From assembly GCF_025602895.1 (NCBI RefSeq), contig NW_026516213.1, positions 310,001-374,000 on the forward strand: a stretch of DNA of 64,000 nucleotides. The letters are read 5' to 3'. This document shows, in pieces, positions 45,733 to 58,271 of this stretch (within the stretch, counting starts at the first letter, position 1; each line of letters opens with the position of its first letter). The position numbers were made by a program, and so were the translations under genes. The DNA comes from Polychytrium aggregatum. Its lineage: Eukaryota > Chytridiomycota > Chytridiomycetes > Polychytriales. The notes below the pieces were generated by a model. The model worked only from the letters and a program-made list of their open reading frames with translations, was not told the DNA's origin and searched no databases.

Positions 45733-48529
45733 CTACTTCTTCGAGAAGAAGCTGAGCAGAGACTGCTGCCCGGCCATCTGCGTTCGGCTTTGCTTCTTCT
45801 TCTTGCCCTTGGTGTCGGCTTCTGCGGGCTCTGAATCGGCCGACTGCTGTCGAGGCAATTGCGGCTGTATGGGCTTGGCGGGCAAGGGCTCAGCCTCATC
45901 CTCGGAGTAGGACTCCCATTCGACAACATCTCGAGTCACTGTCAGCGACGAGGGGCGTGAGGCAGCGTACCAGCGTATTGGCCCCGAATCACACCATCTG
46001 CCTCTATTCACTCTTGCGACCATGCCGTGCCAAGACTATTACCAAGATATTTTCCCTCCTGAAACGTCTTGGTAACCTTCTTCTGTCGGCGCTTGCGGAC
46101 ACGCCGGACACCTGCAGATGGCGAGCCGGCGCCCTCGTCGGATATCACAGAGGTTGCTGGGACCACCAGCGGTAGACGAGGTAACGGGGGCGTATGGCAG
46201 GCCAAATCGATCGGTGGTCAGAAACATGAGATTGCCTGGAAACTCGCCTAGCAGCCCCAAAACGCTCGGAGGCTGGCAAACAATTTCGACAGAAAAATGC
46301 AATGCCTGACACAGCAACACTCGACGCAGCCAAAAGCTAAATGGGTCTGGGTGCAGCAGTCGCGGATGCCTCACCGGTTTGGAGTCGGGCTCGCTTGGCC
46401 TGTGGCTCAGACAGCTGGATCACCATGACATCGTCAGGCAGCAAGTGAGACACAAAGCAAGCAGCGACAGAGGAATGGCTGTGAGTCTAGGTCTGCCAAT
46501 TCGATATCTTTGTCCGGTTCTATCATGGAATTGTACCGTGGATTCATCAGGTCACGCACCTCGTTCGGGTCTGCAGCCGCCATGTCGTCCTCGTTGCCAT
46601 CTTCATCTTCATCGTCATCCATCAGATCGCTCAGGATCTTTTCTTGCGCTATCGATACTTCGGAGCGCACCTCTGGCTCTACTCTGCGGGCGACCGATTT
46701 GGGCGCCGCCTTGGCTGCTGGTTGTATCGGACTGCTAGTTTTCGATCCACTCTGATGCGGACGCTCAGAGCGGCCGTTAGATCGCCCGGGCTCGGTAGCT
46801 TGGTTTGCGACTGCATCCGGTTCGCTCGCCTGGACCGCCGAGGTCAATTTGGATGCAAATGGAGTGTCCTTGGTGGCAGAGTTTTCGGGTGCCGATTTGG
46901 GTCGAGCGGCTTCCTTCTTGACAAACGAGTTCAAAAACGCCTGCCGCTTGTCCGAGGTCGTCAAGTGTTTGCTGAGCAACCAAGAGTGGGGGAAGTACAC
47001 AGTCACTATCGATCAAACACCTGCACTATACACGCACAGATCGACGAGCACGGGCGAGCAACCGAGTGCAAGACAGTCATACTTTGACTTTTCGTTGTTG
47101 GCCGGGACGGGCTTCTCGACTGTCTTAGGAGCAACGGTAGCGCGGCCGGGCTCAGGTTCTGGTTTTGCCTTGGGCTGGACAGCGACTGGTTTCGGAACAG
47201 TGTCGCTGGAAGCGGCCTGCGCTGCAGACGAGCCACCCATTCGCTTGAAATTAAACTCCACGGTTGCAGACTTGATTGCTCGGAAATGGCTATTTTGTCG
47301 GTGCAGAGATCGGGCTCGGTCAGAGAAACTGCAAGCTCTGCAGCACATGCTGGGCTTTGGAGGTCTGTCCACGATGCTGAGAGTCAAGCAGCCCATTGCT
47401 ACCTGACGTTGGAGAGGTCATCGGCAGCTTGGACTTGATAATCCGTGGCGAACATGGCCTCGGTATCCTGGTGGCGGATGGAAAGCATGCCCTTTGTCAG
47501 ATCGCCTCGGCCTCGCTTCAGAGAAGTCTGCATCTTGCTCAGTCAACCCGACCAAGCGAATCCGGCCTGTGCTTGTATTTCACGCTCTACCATCAGTCAA
47601 ATCGAGCGGCACACACCTTTGGAGCGTGCGTCTGTAAGCTATAGACATAGTAGCTGGAGTGTTCGAGCTGCCTTGTGATTTCTGCAACCGAACAAGGATT
47701 GTACCAATGCGGATTCACATCGCATGTGGCATGTGAGCTGAATGTACGCGGATCCAGAGCGCCTGTCCCTGCTTTCACTGATCGAAAGTCTCTCGGCTCG
47801 CATTCGATCCCGAGTTTCTGGATAGCTCGTTGTGTGGCATGCGTGCGACATGGGGCAAACGGCATGCGACTATGCGTTGCTCACCTTCCAAGTGCTCCTG
47901 CGCCGCAAACTTGGCCACAATCTCCGCCCCTTGATTGGTTTTGCCGCTGATAAAGTAGATGGCATGAACTCCTGGCGATTGGCGCCGGTAATTCTCAAGG
48001 AGTCTGTGTTGGGAACATGGAAGCCCGTCGGATTCGTTATCAGGTGCATAAATGAAGGCCACTTCTCGCGGTGATAGATCCTGACCGCAACACCGGCACC
48101 GTCTTTGATCGGATTTCCGCTCATTGCCGTTTGTGGCTCTTCTGAGAGAAAGGTGCATGCGGCTGCTGCAGTGCAGAACATTTTGGCTCCCTACGTCTTG
48201 GATTCGTTTACGGGGACATTGAGGCTGCGCGAGAGCGACTTGCAAGTAACCTAGCCAGATTAGATCCAAGGGTCATTAGTATACATACAGATGTGACTGA
48301 TTGCAGCAGGCAGCACTCGAGGCCGCTGCTCGGTAACAACGACTCAATAACCATGCAAAACGCTGCCGGCGCCAATCCCAGGCGAGCTCGCCAGAACGGG
48401 AACCACACGACCGCTGCTACTTGGCCACCACGGCGTTAGGCTCCAAGGACAGCCAGAGGCAATACTTGCAATGGCGCCCTCGTCACTCAGGAGGCTGTCG
48501 ATGTGCTGGAGGTGCGGATCCACGGTCAT
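45733..48529 (-). CDS. POLD3: DNA polymerase delta subunit 3 (POLD3/Cdc27-like), multi-exon
   Basis: Accessory subunit linking polymerase delta to PCNA. Exon 1 (48529-48470) encodes MTVDPHLQHIDSLLSDEGAI and ends at a GC donor (GCAAGT). Exon 2 begins at 48250 (VTCKSLSRSLNVPVNESK), matching the WLSxxLxVxVNxAK start of the family. Exon 3 (48003-47885) gives LLENYRRQSPGVHAIYFISG. The middle is a long disordered, acidic and Lys/Pro-rich region on exons at roughly 47260-47080 and 46960-46480 (RQAFLNSFVKKEAARP, SDLMDDDEDEDGNEDD). The end matches the POLD3 terminus: KKVTKTFQEGKYL, then VTRDVVEWESYSEDE (compare GCIVTEKVYESES), a basic stretch, and a C-terminal PCNA-interacting box QQSLLSFF before SKK. 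Middle exon borders are approximate. Confidence 0.82.
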
Positions 48530-49426
48530 GTCGCTGCAGGTGGTCTGTGCCAGCAGGAAGCGGATACGGGTTGCAGCCAGCGGGGCTGTCGATCTGGCTG
48601 CCGACTCAGCAAAATCAGGGCAAGCCTGGGTCGCTTTGCAGACGAAGAAAGAGGGAGGGGCGGATCCCGTGCGGGTCTTGATGAGGTACCAGGTCGCAGC
48701 CGATCAGAGCCGGTTGCTCGTCCAGCAGAATGTGGAGGCAAGAGCAGCCGTGGCCGATCCTCCCCAGCAAATCCTGGACGAAACCAGGGCGGAGTCGCGA
48801 GCGACTGCGCATCAGCAGCTGCCTTTTTTGGCAGAATTGAACGAGCGCAGCACGGGATTCTGGAGAGAGTGTTCTGTCGTGCATCCAGCCACCATTGATG
48901 CCGCGCTCATGAGCATCGGCAGCCCGCGGTGGGTTCCGGAAGTGGTCCGCCAGCCCGCGAACAAGCAGCCGTCCGCATAGGCACTGTGCATGCTCGACCA
49001 CAGAGGGACGAGACAGCTTTATTCCCCACTTTGGGATATGGGAGAACTTGGGACGTCAACGTGGTCACAAGTCACACAAGTTCAGCAATAGCTTGGACAG
49101 GCAATATTCTTCGAACCGCCCCCCAATCAAGATGGTTGCGGTGTGGTCGGGTATGGCAAGCGCGACTCAAAACAGCGATTGACTGGTGATGACAAGCCGT
49201 GCATGGGCACTGGCGACACCCCAGCGATACCCCTTCGGTTCATCTTGTGGCCCATCTTGCGGTTCACTTCGAGACTTATATCGCGGCTCCATCTGAGGAT
49301 TGGATTGCGGATTGTACTGATATTCATGTGAAAGATGGTGCTTTGCTGATAGCTCAACAGAGCCCCTTCCAGGATCGCAAGGGCAGGGTCGCTGATTAGG
49401 GCACAGCAGACAGGCCAGGAAATCCC
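48530..49426. other. 0.9 kb upstream of POLD3 and downstream of SLC44, unassigned
   Basis: Overlapping frames on opposite strands (plus 48471-48980; minus 48615-49001) both have fairly protein-like composition, and at most one can be real. The plus frame runs antisense through POLD3 exon 1. No domain is recognised in either. The stretch 49170-49320 has short repeats of the type CATCTTGCGG/GATTGCGGATTG. POLD3 promoter elements were not identified. Confidence 0.35.
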
Positions 49427-52258
49427 TCAGTTGGGAGAGTCTTTGAACACCTTGTGGGCCGATTCCTGGTGGCATTGGTTCGTGTCGAGATCGATGATGT
49501 AGCAGATGAACGTAGCATCGACGCTGTGGGCCAACGGCAGACATCGTTAAATGGAGCAGTCTCTTGTAGTGCCCAAAAAGCAGCATTCTCCTGGGCTTCC
49601 CCTCAAGACTTACGTGTTCTGGAAAACGTGCCCGATGGTTTCCAAAAAGTACCAGACGAACAGCCAGGTCACAGATGCAGCCACCGCCGCCGCACCGCCT
49701 TGCGGCGTATCAGAGCGATCCGAGTCTTGCCGCCGCTGTCGCGATGTGACCTCGAAAAAGACATAACTTGCAGCGCCCGTCGAGATGAGGAGTGTGCCGC
49801 CTTTGACAATCAACTTGGCAAACAGAGACGACGCAAGTCCTATGACGAGATTGCGACGGAAGAGCTGCGTGCAGTAGCGCGACGAGGCCATAAAGGAGTC
49901 GCCCGAGAATCCAATGTGGACCAGGGTGTATGACGAGAGCAAGTCCACAAAGCCTCCGACGCAGGACAAGCAGACATCCAGCAAGCCCATTATGGACCAA
50001 CTGCTGTGTCTGGATTGCTGTTAAAGCAAGATTCAGCACCATAGGCAAGATTGCATCAGTCAACTGGCTTTGGATATTGGCCCCCCCCCATTATGCGAAA
50101 GCTACTACTCCGGCGAGTCTCTCGACACGCCATTCACTCGACTCCAATGCAAACACATCACAATGACCTTGCCTTTCGTATGTATCGAACCATCAGCTTC
50201 AGAAATTGAACTGTCGACATGATCAACCCAGCGAGCGCCACTGATCCGAACGATTTGGTGAGTGAGCACTTGAGATTCTTGATGGTGTTGTCTTCGCTCA
50301 TAACAAAGTCGGGATCTCTGGAATGATTGCGGTTGGATGCGGTAGTCAGTAGCGCATCCATGCGACAGCGAGCATCAAGCTGCATTTCCACCATGCAAAG
50401 CGGCTGTTCATAACGCAGGGCCGCGCTTACTTTTTGAAATACCATTCCCCAACAACACCGCCGATCGTGGCTCGCTCGATGTTGTTGAGGATCGCGACGG
50501 TCCACAGATACATGAATACAAAGTAGAGGATCGTGTAGTACGATCCTGGGGCCAGCGTCCATCGATTCTCCGCGACGGTGCTGTTGAGATACTGGCGCAC
50601 GAAAAACGTGAGCCACAGAATGCTGAACGTCATGTTGCTCAACAGCACGATCAGCCCGAGCCCAAAGAGACTTGGATTGTTCTTGAGGATCATGCACGAA
50701 AGCTAAGGCGCAGCGAACGAGCCCACTCGTGAGTATAGGTGAATGAGCCTCGCTCGTGTTTGCTGAGGCCAGAACGACAAGCCTCGAACATTCTCTCCGG
50801 CACCGCTGCATCGACGCCAAATACCTCCATGACGTGAATCGTCTGCTCGATTTGGCGCCGCTTGGTGAGATTGAAGCTGCCAAGGCCGATGCCGCCGATG
50901 AAGAAGCTGATGGCCAGAGCAATCATCCTAAAGAGTAGTTGGCGGAGGTACCAACCTGGTGTGAATCTGGTGTGTTGACACTGATGACCATGGGTGCAGT
51001 TGGTGGCGATGGACTTGTCACTGGATCGCCAGCATGAGTGAGCGACTTACCAATCGTACTCGGGGACATACACAGTGCTCGGCTGGGCTTTGGCAGCCAG
51101 GGTGTTTGTAAAAATCGACAAGGACATAACAATGCATGCAAGCGGGGTGATGTACAGACTGAAGAGAAAAATCGGCTGGCGACATACGGAAACAATGCGT
51201 CAATGGCTCGATCAAGTGGGCAAAGGCGGATAGCTAAGCTAGGTGCAGCAGCATGAACCCCAACTCTGGTAACAAACCCCCGTGGCACATGGGCGCAAAC
51301 GTACTCGAACAAAACTTTTGAGGAAGTAGAGCCAGCACACTCCTATCAGTATCGCCGTGGCGCAGGCCGAAAGAAGAAGATCTGTAACGCATACAGGCAG
51401 CCATGTGTCAGTTTGTGGTTGATGTCTGGGATTGTATCGTGGCCAGCGAGGAGCACGCATTCTGGCAGCCCACAAGCCGCCAGTAATCCAACCTGAGCTT
51501 TGACGAAGGGTCCCGTAAATGGTGTTGCCGAGAATCGTGCCATGCATAGGCGACGGCTGGAGGCAGCAAAGTGTTAATCCGGGTCATGGCGGCAGTGACA
51601 GGCTATGATCACGACAAGGGGCGTGCTGGGAAGTAAGCCGTGTCCGATGCTCTGAAATTATGCCAAGAGACAGAGCGCCAATGTTAGCCTCACCAAGGGA
51701 GTAGACAGGGACTGGATACCCATGCTGAACATGAAGGCCAGACACAAAAGGTAGAAGAACGAGAACAGAAAGTCCTGATAGAACCGCTCGCTTGGCTCGA
51801 TGTAGAGCGAAGACTCCTGTTTCGGGCAGGCAAGAACGGAGAGCGGGTTAGAGAACGTGTGTCCTGTGGAAGCACCGCTGATATCAGGCCGATACGCCGC
51901 AGCACAGTGAAGTCGCGAGAGCCGCTTGTTGTCGGTGGAACGGAAAGCAGGCTGAGGTATCTCCTCAAGCAACCTGCAGCCACAGCTATGCTCGCCCGCT
52001 CAATTTGCATCTTGTTCCCATATTTACATTGAGCTCTACGTCGACGGTCTGGATACCGGGCGGCTGCGAGCTCGACGCACCACCGGGGACGCCGCCGAGA
52101 AGGGTTGGCTCTGGAGGCCGCGGCGCGGACGGAGCAAGCGGCCGCCAGTGATGCTGCGGGTCCATGGGCGGATAAGGCGTCTGCGAAGGCTCCAAAAGCG
52201 GATGAGGGACCGAAGGCAGGGTCTCCATTTGGCTCTCGATGTTGCTGAGACGGTTCAT
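49427..52258 (-). CDS. SLC44/PNS1 choline-transporter-like membrane protein
   Basis: Polytopic membrane protein of the CTL/SLC44 family (Pns1 in yeast). Start at ATG 52258 (MNRLSNIESQ). The Pro-rich cytoplasmic N-terminus is spliced in phase after VDVELN to ESSLYIEPSERFYQDFLFSFFYLLCL, the first span. Family blocks follow in order: PIFLFSLYITPLACIVMSLS; MIALAISFFIGGIGLGSF; SLFGLGLIVLLSNMTFSILW; then WTVAILNNIERATIGGVVGEWYF, the SLC44 hallmark (usually VVxxWYF). Next are LTKSFGSVALAGLIMSTVQ and HIGFSGDSFMASSRYCTQL with the RNLVIGLASSLFAKLIVKGG helix. The last exon (about 49540-49427) reads SVDATFICYIIDLDTNQC and ends KVFKDSPN. Exon borders beyond the first are approximate. Choline transport is proven for animal members; the fungal substrate is unsettled. 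Confidence 0.85.
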
Positions 52259-52651
52259 GTCGATGCAGCCGATATTGTCGCTGGGGCGGGATGGGGCGGG
52301 ATGGGCCTCGTCGAGAGGGATGTCGATATGCAGGAGGCGATAGGCGATAGATTGAGGCCAAGACTATACTCGGACCGAACGCAGAGACGAGCGCAGGATA
52401 TTGCAGGCTGGGGATGGATATGAGGCAAACAGGCGGATCTTGCAGGCGGACGGCTGGCGGACGAAAGGCAGCGACGGTTCTGTCGCGGCGGGCGGACGTC
52501 AATTCAAAGTCAGCAGCCCGGCTGGATCCAGACGGCTGGATCCGGCTGCAGCCGCGCGTGTGTGTGTGGCTGCGCTACTCTTGCCCTGGCCAACACCCGT
52601 CCTCCATCTGTCGCCGCATCCGCCCAGCAGCCATCAGAACAAGCAGCGATC
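52259..52651. promoter_or_regulatory. Divergent promoter region between SLC44-like (-) and EMC4 (+)
   Basis: Nearly 400 bases between two start codons. A duplicated GCGGGATGGG unit (52285-52305) and repeated TGGATCC/CTGGATCCGG (52522-52542) are visible, but no TATA box. No third gene is seen. Confidence 0.45.
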
Positions 52652-54096
52652 ATGGTCAGCACATCGGCAAAGTGGAAGCTCGACGCCTCGTCCCTGGACA
52701 GCTCCTCGTAAGCAGCGAGAGGGAGTGTAAGCGGCCGCCCTCACCAGCGGTGCCGTGCTGACGTTGCTTCTGCCGCGGTTGCGGTTGCGTTGCGGCTGGC
52801 TGACCCATCGCATCCGTCTTCCAGGAAGCATCAGTCCGGCAAGCTGAATCCCCCAGGATTCTCGCTGGAGGTGGAATCGCACAAGTCCTCGGTAAGCCTC
52901 AAGGCGGTCTGGTCGAGGCCCAGCCTCCCCGCCATCTTGCTCTTCCTCCCTGACATCGTGATCAATCCGCCGACGACCAGCGACCACGACTCCCCCATCT
53001 CTTGGCGTGTGCGCCAAAGGGGGCAAGCATAAGGATATCAATGCCTTGGACGCAGATGCCTTGAATTGCAGATGCAAGAGCCGCGAGCCTCTCACGACCA
53101 GTTTCTAACGGTATCCCTGCTTCCTATCATCGCGAATCGACAGAAGCGAGATGCCCCTGCCGTTGAGGAGAACGAGATCAACTTGCTCAAAGTCAAGGTA
53201 CGTGTCCAGCGATTCCTCCACCTCGCGGCACCTCAATCTATTTTTTCTACTTTTCAACCGTGCAACATCTGCTGAGACCAGCCCGATCGAAAGCCAGCTA
53301 TCGGCATCCCCGAGTGTTTCGTGCAGAGCATTTGTGGCCCTACCCAACCTTAACTCGCTGCGTCTCTATTCGCTATCATTAATCATGTCGGCCAATGCGA
53401 AACAAATGCTGTGTCCGCTCGCTCTCCCATCTCCAGAAAGCCTTTGATCTGGCCATGGGCGTCGCCAAGGGCATCCCGATGAACGCAATCATGCTCTACA
53501 TGTCCGGCAACTCAGTCCAGATCTTCTCCGTCATGATTACCGCGATGCTGTTTTGGAATTCCCTCAAGGCCTTCACGACCATCAACCAAGGTTCGTTTTG
53601 TGGAGCACGCTCGCCGGGCTTGCCTGTGATCTGGCCCGTGAACCCAATCGGCGAGCATGTCGTCGATCCCATGGTGTTCGATATGGCCCGCACGACGAGT
53701 CTTGCACTGACCATCGGTCTTACTTTTGCCCAGCCTTCGAGCGATATGAGATCAACACGTCTACCACCCCGGCGAAGGGTCTTGCCGCTGTCCAGAAGCT
53801 CATCAAGGACCCCCTCTTGCTTCCCAAGCTTTTCTATATCCTCTGCAACATTGCGATGCTCGGCATGGGTGTCTGGAAATGCTCCTCGATGGGCTTGCTG
53901 CCGACCTCCCACTCTGACTGGCTCGCCTTCCTCGACCCCAAGACGGTGAGTCTCGCATCCAAAGCCGGCGAGTGGTGCGTCAAATGGTTGAGGTGGGCCG
54001 TCGCTCTACGGCCCCTACTGAATCCTTGTTCTGACTCTCTGCCCGGGCTTGATACAGGTTTTGGAGTTCTCGCGCGGCGGCCTTGCATGGAACTGA
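52652..54096 (+). CDS. EMC4: ER membrane protein complex subunit 4, six exons
   Basis: Subunit of the EMC insertase, which places tail-anchored and multipass proteins into the ER membrane. Exons 52652-52707, 52825-52891, 53144-53197, 53437-53590, 53734-53945 and 54058-54096 join in phase and give 193 aa (human 183). The N-terminus is polar and cytosolic. Conserved blocks: AFDLAMGVAKGIPMNAIMLYM (first span), GNSVQIFSVMITAMLFWNSL (second), LLPKLFYILCNIAMLGMGVW, and KCSSMGLLPTSHSDWLAFLD, almost the human QSMGLLPTHASDWLAF. It ends EFSRGGLAWN, matching the human EFSGGGLLL end. The short last exon encodes only 12 residues. Confidence 0.93.
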
Positions 54097-54275
54097 GAGG
54101 CTGCTCTCCCCTCCCCTCACATGCACAAAATACGACGATTCCCGGTTGACATAAACTCGGGTGCTCGATAGGAATATACTCGGTGCCGTCGTCCTGCCTG
54201 CTCTGCCATACACCTGAGACTGAGGCCAATGTAGTCATGCGCTGTGCCCGACTCGCGCTCTATCCCACCGAGTGG

Positions 54276-56791
54276 TTATAGGCTCACATCGTGCAGGGCG
54301 ATGCAAACGACAGCTTTCTGGTGGCCGTTGTAGTGGCGGATCGTCTCGCCTGTGGTGAGATCCCACAGACGCGCAGAATGGTCCGATGACCCTGGATGGC
54401 GGTGGAACGGCAACAGCATGCATGCATACACCGAGTCAGTCGTCGAATGGTTCCACGCCATCGCAAACTTGGCGGCACCGAGTGCGCCGGGTTGGTATTC
54501 GTTACCTGTGACGAGGTAGGCCGAGTCGGCCGAGAAGGCGCAATCCCAGACCCATCGGCCGTGCCCCTTTAGGGTCTTGGAGGGCTCTTTGGCGCCAGCT
54601 TCGAGGTGATTTGTGTCCCAGAGGGCCACGGTATGATCGGCTGAGCACGTTGCAAGCGACCTAGACAGCAGCGGATTACCATGATCAGCAACCGCAATGC
54701 ACGCAGCGCCGATGCCCGCCGAGTTATCTCACCTCGTGTCGGGACTGAGGAGGCACTTGGTGATGAACTTTTTGTGTGCAGGTATCTGCACCGGCTGGCC
54801 CATCTCGGACATGTCGCCCTTGTTCTTCATCTTCCAGGCATAGATGTTGCCCTACAACAACAAACGCATGTGGGTTAGCGAGTAGCAACAGCGGTGCAGT
54901 CGCAATGGCCAGCACAATCGGAGCGCAGTTCATGGCTGTGCAAAGCCATAAACGTGTTGTCAAGGCCGTGAAGGGCGACCATAGACGCTGCAATCGATCC
55001 ATCGTCTCTCGCGCTTCCTCACCTTGTTGTTGGCTGCGATCAACATTGATCCATCGGAGGCCATAGTCACCGAGCGCGCAGGGATATCTTCCTCAGGCAT
55101 CTTGATCATTCGGTAGGATGAGGAGCATGAAAGCATGAGTGAGCAGTGTGCGGAAACGAAGTAACACGCCATCGGATATGCAGTTCACATGTTCAGGCGC
55201 GGATGTCGATCGAGACAATAAATCAAGCACGGAAAGTGGGCTATGCCAATTTTTGCTTCGATCCGCCCTTGCCCCATCGCCTGCAAAGACACATCCATCA
55301 TCGCACTGTACCAAGTCGGCCACGGAGCCGCTCAGCCATCGATGCTACTTGGTCCGAGACTCACCAACTCGTGGCTGCATGCGTTTTCGCCCAGATCCCA
55401 TATCTTGATGTGTCCGCTCTGGTCGCATGAGATGAGCTCGCCCTGGTTGGGGTGGATGATCACATCGTTGACCGCACATGAGAGCGTGTAGTTGCGCTGG
55501 ACACCAGGGGCTCTGGTCACATCATGCGCAAGCACCAACGTTCCAGGGGGACAGTACGACATCCAAGCATTGGAAACAAGCAGGTAATCAAAGGTGGCGT
55601 GGTGCGCAGAGGCGGATTCGTGGGTGGAGGAAAGTACATCGCGGTACCACAGGTTAGCCAGAAGCTTGGGCAGATACCGACTCGCAGCAGCAGCCGATGC
55701 ATCCCCTCGAAAGCATAAAGCCGCCCTACCGAACATCCCAGATCTTGATGGTGCCGTCTTCGGAGCCGGTGACAACCCAGCGGCCGGCCGACTGGAAGGC
55801 GATGGAGGTGATGTTGCCGGTGTGGCCATCGAAGCTGGTGATCTTTGACAAAGGCAAGGCCCCGGCAGGGTGCGAGCGCAGAACAGCGAGCAACAGAAAC
55901 AGCAACAACAGTAAGAGCAGGAATAGCGGCAAGAGCAGCAGGATCAGACATAGGCAGTCGCCTGAAAATGAGAGAGTCACAGTTGCCTTACTGCGTTGGG
56001 GTTGTTTGCCTGCACGTCGTAGAGCCGGACGTGGGGGTTGCCTGGTTGCAGAGAGGCAGGGGCGCAGGTAAGATTCAAACCCGGATGATCAGAAAAGACT
56101 GCCCTGTCCTGTTGGACTCGGTCCATCGTTTCCGGGAGTTCATCATCTTTGGTTGATGGGAGGGCGTGGTGTGGTCCAGACTAGCTCGTATCCAGCGGCG
56201 CTCAAGGCTCTGCCGGCTCAATGCGGGATCAGACATACCGGCGGCGCCGAGGAGCCTCTTGTCGTGCGAGATGGCCAGACGATTCACTTGCTAGAGTCAA
56301 AAAAGACAATTGTACCAGTCGAAGATGTCGCCGTATCGATCGCAGAGTTCATGATGCGATTCGCAAGGGCAGACGCAAGGCGCATTGGAGGCAGGGGGGG
56401 CAAGAGGAATAGCCAGGATACGGGTCAACAACCAATTTCTTGAAGATCAGAGTCCATATTCGATGTGCCTCAACTCCAGAGCGGCTCTTGGGTGGCAGTC
56501 GCAATTCCTGGTGACGACAGCCGGCTCTAGCTGTGGGTCTCCCGCACACTGCAGCCCAATGGCAGACTCCAGCAACAAAGACTGCTCCGCCTGGAGCAAT
56601 CGACCTGACGGATGGACAGATAACGGGCTCGAGAGCAACCATACCGAATCGGGGTGTGGGATGGTCCTCAGACAGATGCCGCTCAAGGCCTCCCAGAACC
56701 GAATTGTGTGATCGTATCCAGCGGAGGCAAGAACGACTTCGGCAGCGCCGTTGTGGGGCTGCTGGTGCTGTGATGCTCCCTGTGGCTGCAT
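54276..56791 (-). CDS. LST8: LST8 (GbetaL) WD40 subunit of TOR complexes
   Basis: Seven-blade beta-propeller that binds the TOR kinase domain in TORC1 and TORC2. The first exons are 56791-56645 ([21 protein letters not shown], almost the canonical LST8 start after an 18-residue Gln-rich extension), 56290-56239 ([18 protein letters not shown]), 56041-55992 ([16 protein letters not shown]) and about 55827-55720 ([30 protein letters not shown]). Later blades: [21 protein letters not shown] with [68 protein letters not shown] with [12 protein letters not shown]. The last is the diagnostic [20 protein letters not shown] then AVVCIAL, before the stop at 54276-54278. Later exon borders were not fixed. 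Confidence 0.92.
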
Positions 56792-57312
56792 GGCGATTTT
56801 GCTTGGGTGACTGGAGGAGGAAGATATCGCTCGGATAGATTCGCTGTGCTGCAGATACGCTTCGGTGGCCTAGCCGCAGACGGACGGACGAGCGAGCGCT
56901 GGTTGTTGCTGGGTGGTGAGATGAGGCGAGAGCAGGCGCGGCGCAGGAACCGAACAGACCCGCGCTCGTCAGCCCGCCCTTGGTCTGTTTGTCATGGCCC
57001 TTCCGAAACCAAGACCGGGATCGAGATCAGCGCATATCCGGATGAATCGAGCACGCATCTCCGGTGGCCGAGTAAGAGAGCAGCTGCTCGTGCAGGCAGT
57101 CCGTCGCCAGCCAGGCTCCTCCTCACAGCACGACGCATGCACTGGGACCAAGATTATTCTTTATAATTAAGGGAAAATTATGGTTGATATCTCCGCGGCT
57201 GCTGACACCAATGCGGTGGATTCTCGCAAAGGGTATGCACAAGTCCGACGCCATCCGGATGCACTGGCGCTGGCTATCCATTTCAAGATTATTGCAATCG
57301 CTCTGCGACATA
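56792..57312. other. LST8 upstream region and 3' end of a secreted-protein gene
   Basis: Arg-rich open frames here are shadows of GC-rich sequence. An AT-rich block at 57157-57185 (TTCTTTATAATTAAGGGAAA) is a plausible polyadenylation region for the gene ending at 57313. No other gene is seen. Confidence 0.45.
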
Positions 57313-58271
57313 TTAGCGGCAGATGGCAGGCAAAGACAACTGTCCGGCCGGGCTCGTGAATGTAGTGTAGGTCTGCGAGGTAGCATCGACAGAAATCGAG
57401 ACATCGCAGGGAGGCGAACAGGCGCTCGAGTAGCGACCGTCGGGATTGTGGGAGTTGATCCAGGCACGGCCGCCATCACCAATGCACGAATAGAGCAAAT
57501 TGGTGGCCTCGGTATTGTCGGCCTGAGTCAAAATATCAGCAAGGTTGTTGTCGCAAGGAGCTTGACTCTTGGCCGAAGAGATCGGGTTGCCGTTGTAGTC
57601 TGTGGGAATATTGAAGTTGGTGGACCAGCAGGCGGGATTGAAGGTGACCACCCTGAAGGTGCGAGCGGTGCGGGCACTGGCGCCGCTGGAGCTGACGACC
57701 TGGATGTAGTAGTCGCCGGGAACAGTGCCGTAGGGGAAGTAGAGACCGATGCTCTTGGCACGGATGAGGGAGTTGGGTTGTGGGCTCGGGAAGACCTTCA
57801 AACTCGCGCCGTTGTTGACCCCGACGATGGTGATGCTGTCGAAGGGCAAGATCCGATTAGGCTGGGCCATGACCGCACATGAATCCAAACACCTCCGCAG
57901 AGGCTTCAAGGATCATCGCATGAATCACTTCAGCATGCAGAAGGAAGCAATACTTGGACAGTGACTGCTGCGAAGGAGATGCAGTGCCGAACCTACTCAA
58001 AAGTATTGGGCTGGCCAGTGCTTGGATTGACGTCGGGCAGGTTCGTGTCGATGGTGAAGAGCAGGTATCGAGGATCACTGGTGACGTTGACCTTGTTCGA
58101 GTCCGTTGGTGCAATGCGGAAGGTGTCGCCCATAGGCCCGTATCCAACTTGACTGTACCAGACGCTGACGGCGGCCGCACGGGGCTCATATTTCATCTCA
58201 AACGGTGCGGCCCAGACGCCGACCATGAGAAACCACACAAAGGCGGCCTCGAGGGCAAGCTTGTAGTGCAT
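57313..58271 (-). CDS. Secreted protein of a paired family (member 1), two exons
   Basis: Exons 58271-57997 and 57892-57313 join in phase and give 284 aa. The signal peptide is MHYKLALEAAFVWFLMVGVWA. The N-terminal half contains YSQVGYGPMGDTFRI and YLLFTIDTNLPD, then a beta-sandwich-like segment (ITIVGVNNGASLKVF, YFPYGTVPGDYYIQV). The C-terminal half is Cys-rich with FNPACWSTNFNIPTDYNG, QAPCDNNLADILTQAD, NLLYSCIGDGGRAWINSH and SACSPPCDVSIS. The same order, intron position and phase occur in the gene at 59357-60186, so the two are tandem paralogues. The middle part resembles the Ser/Thr-rich Ig-like modules of fungal surface proteins. I do not recognise a named domain. Confidence 0.72.

Noticed and set aside
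48020-48190. Minus frame MFCTAAAACTF onward as a POLD3 exon
   Set aside because: Joining 48250-exon to 48003 in phase gives NESKT-LLENYRRQ, matching the family. The stretch between is treated as intron.
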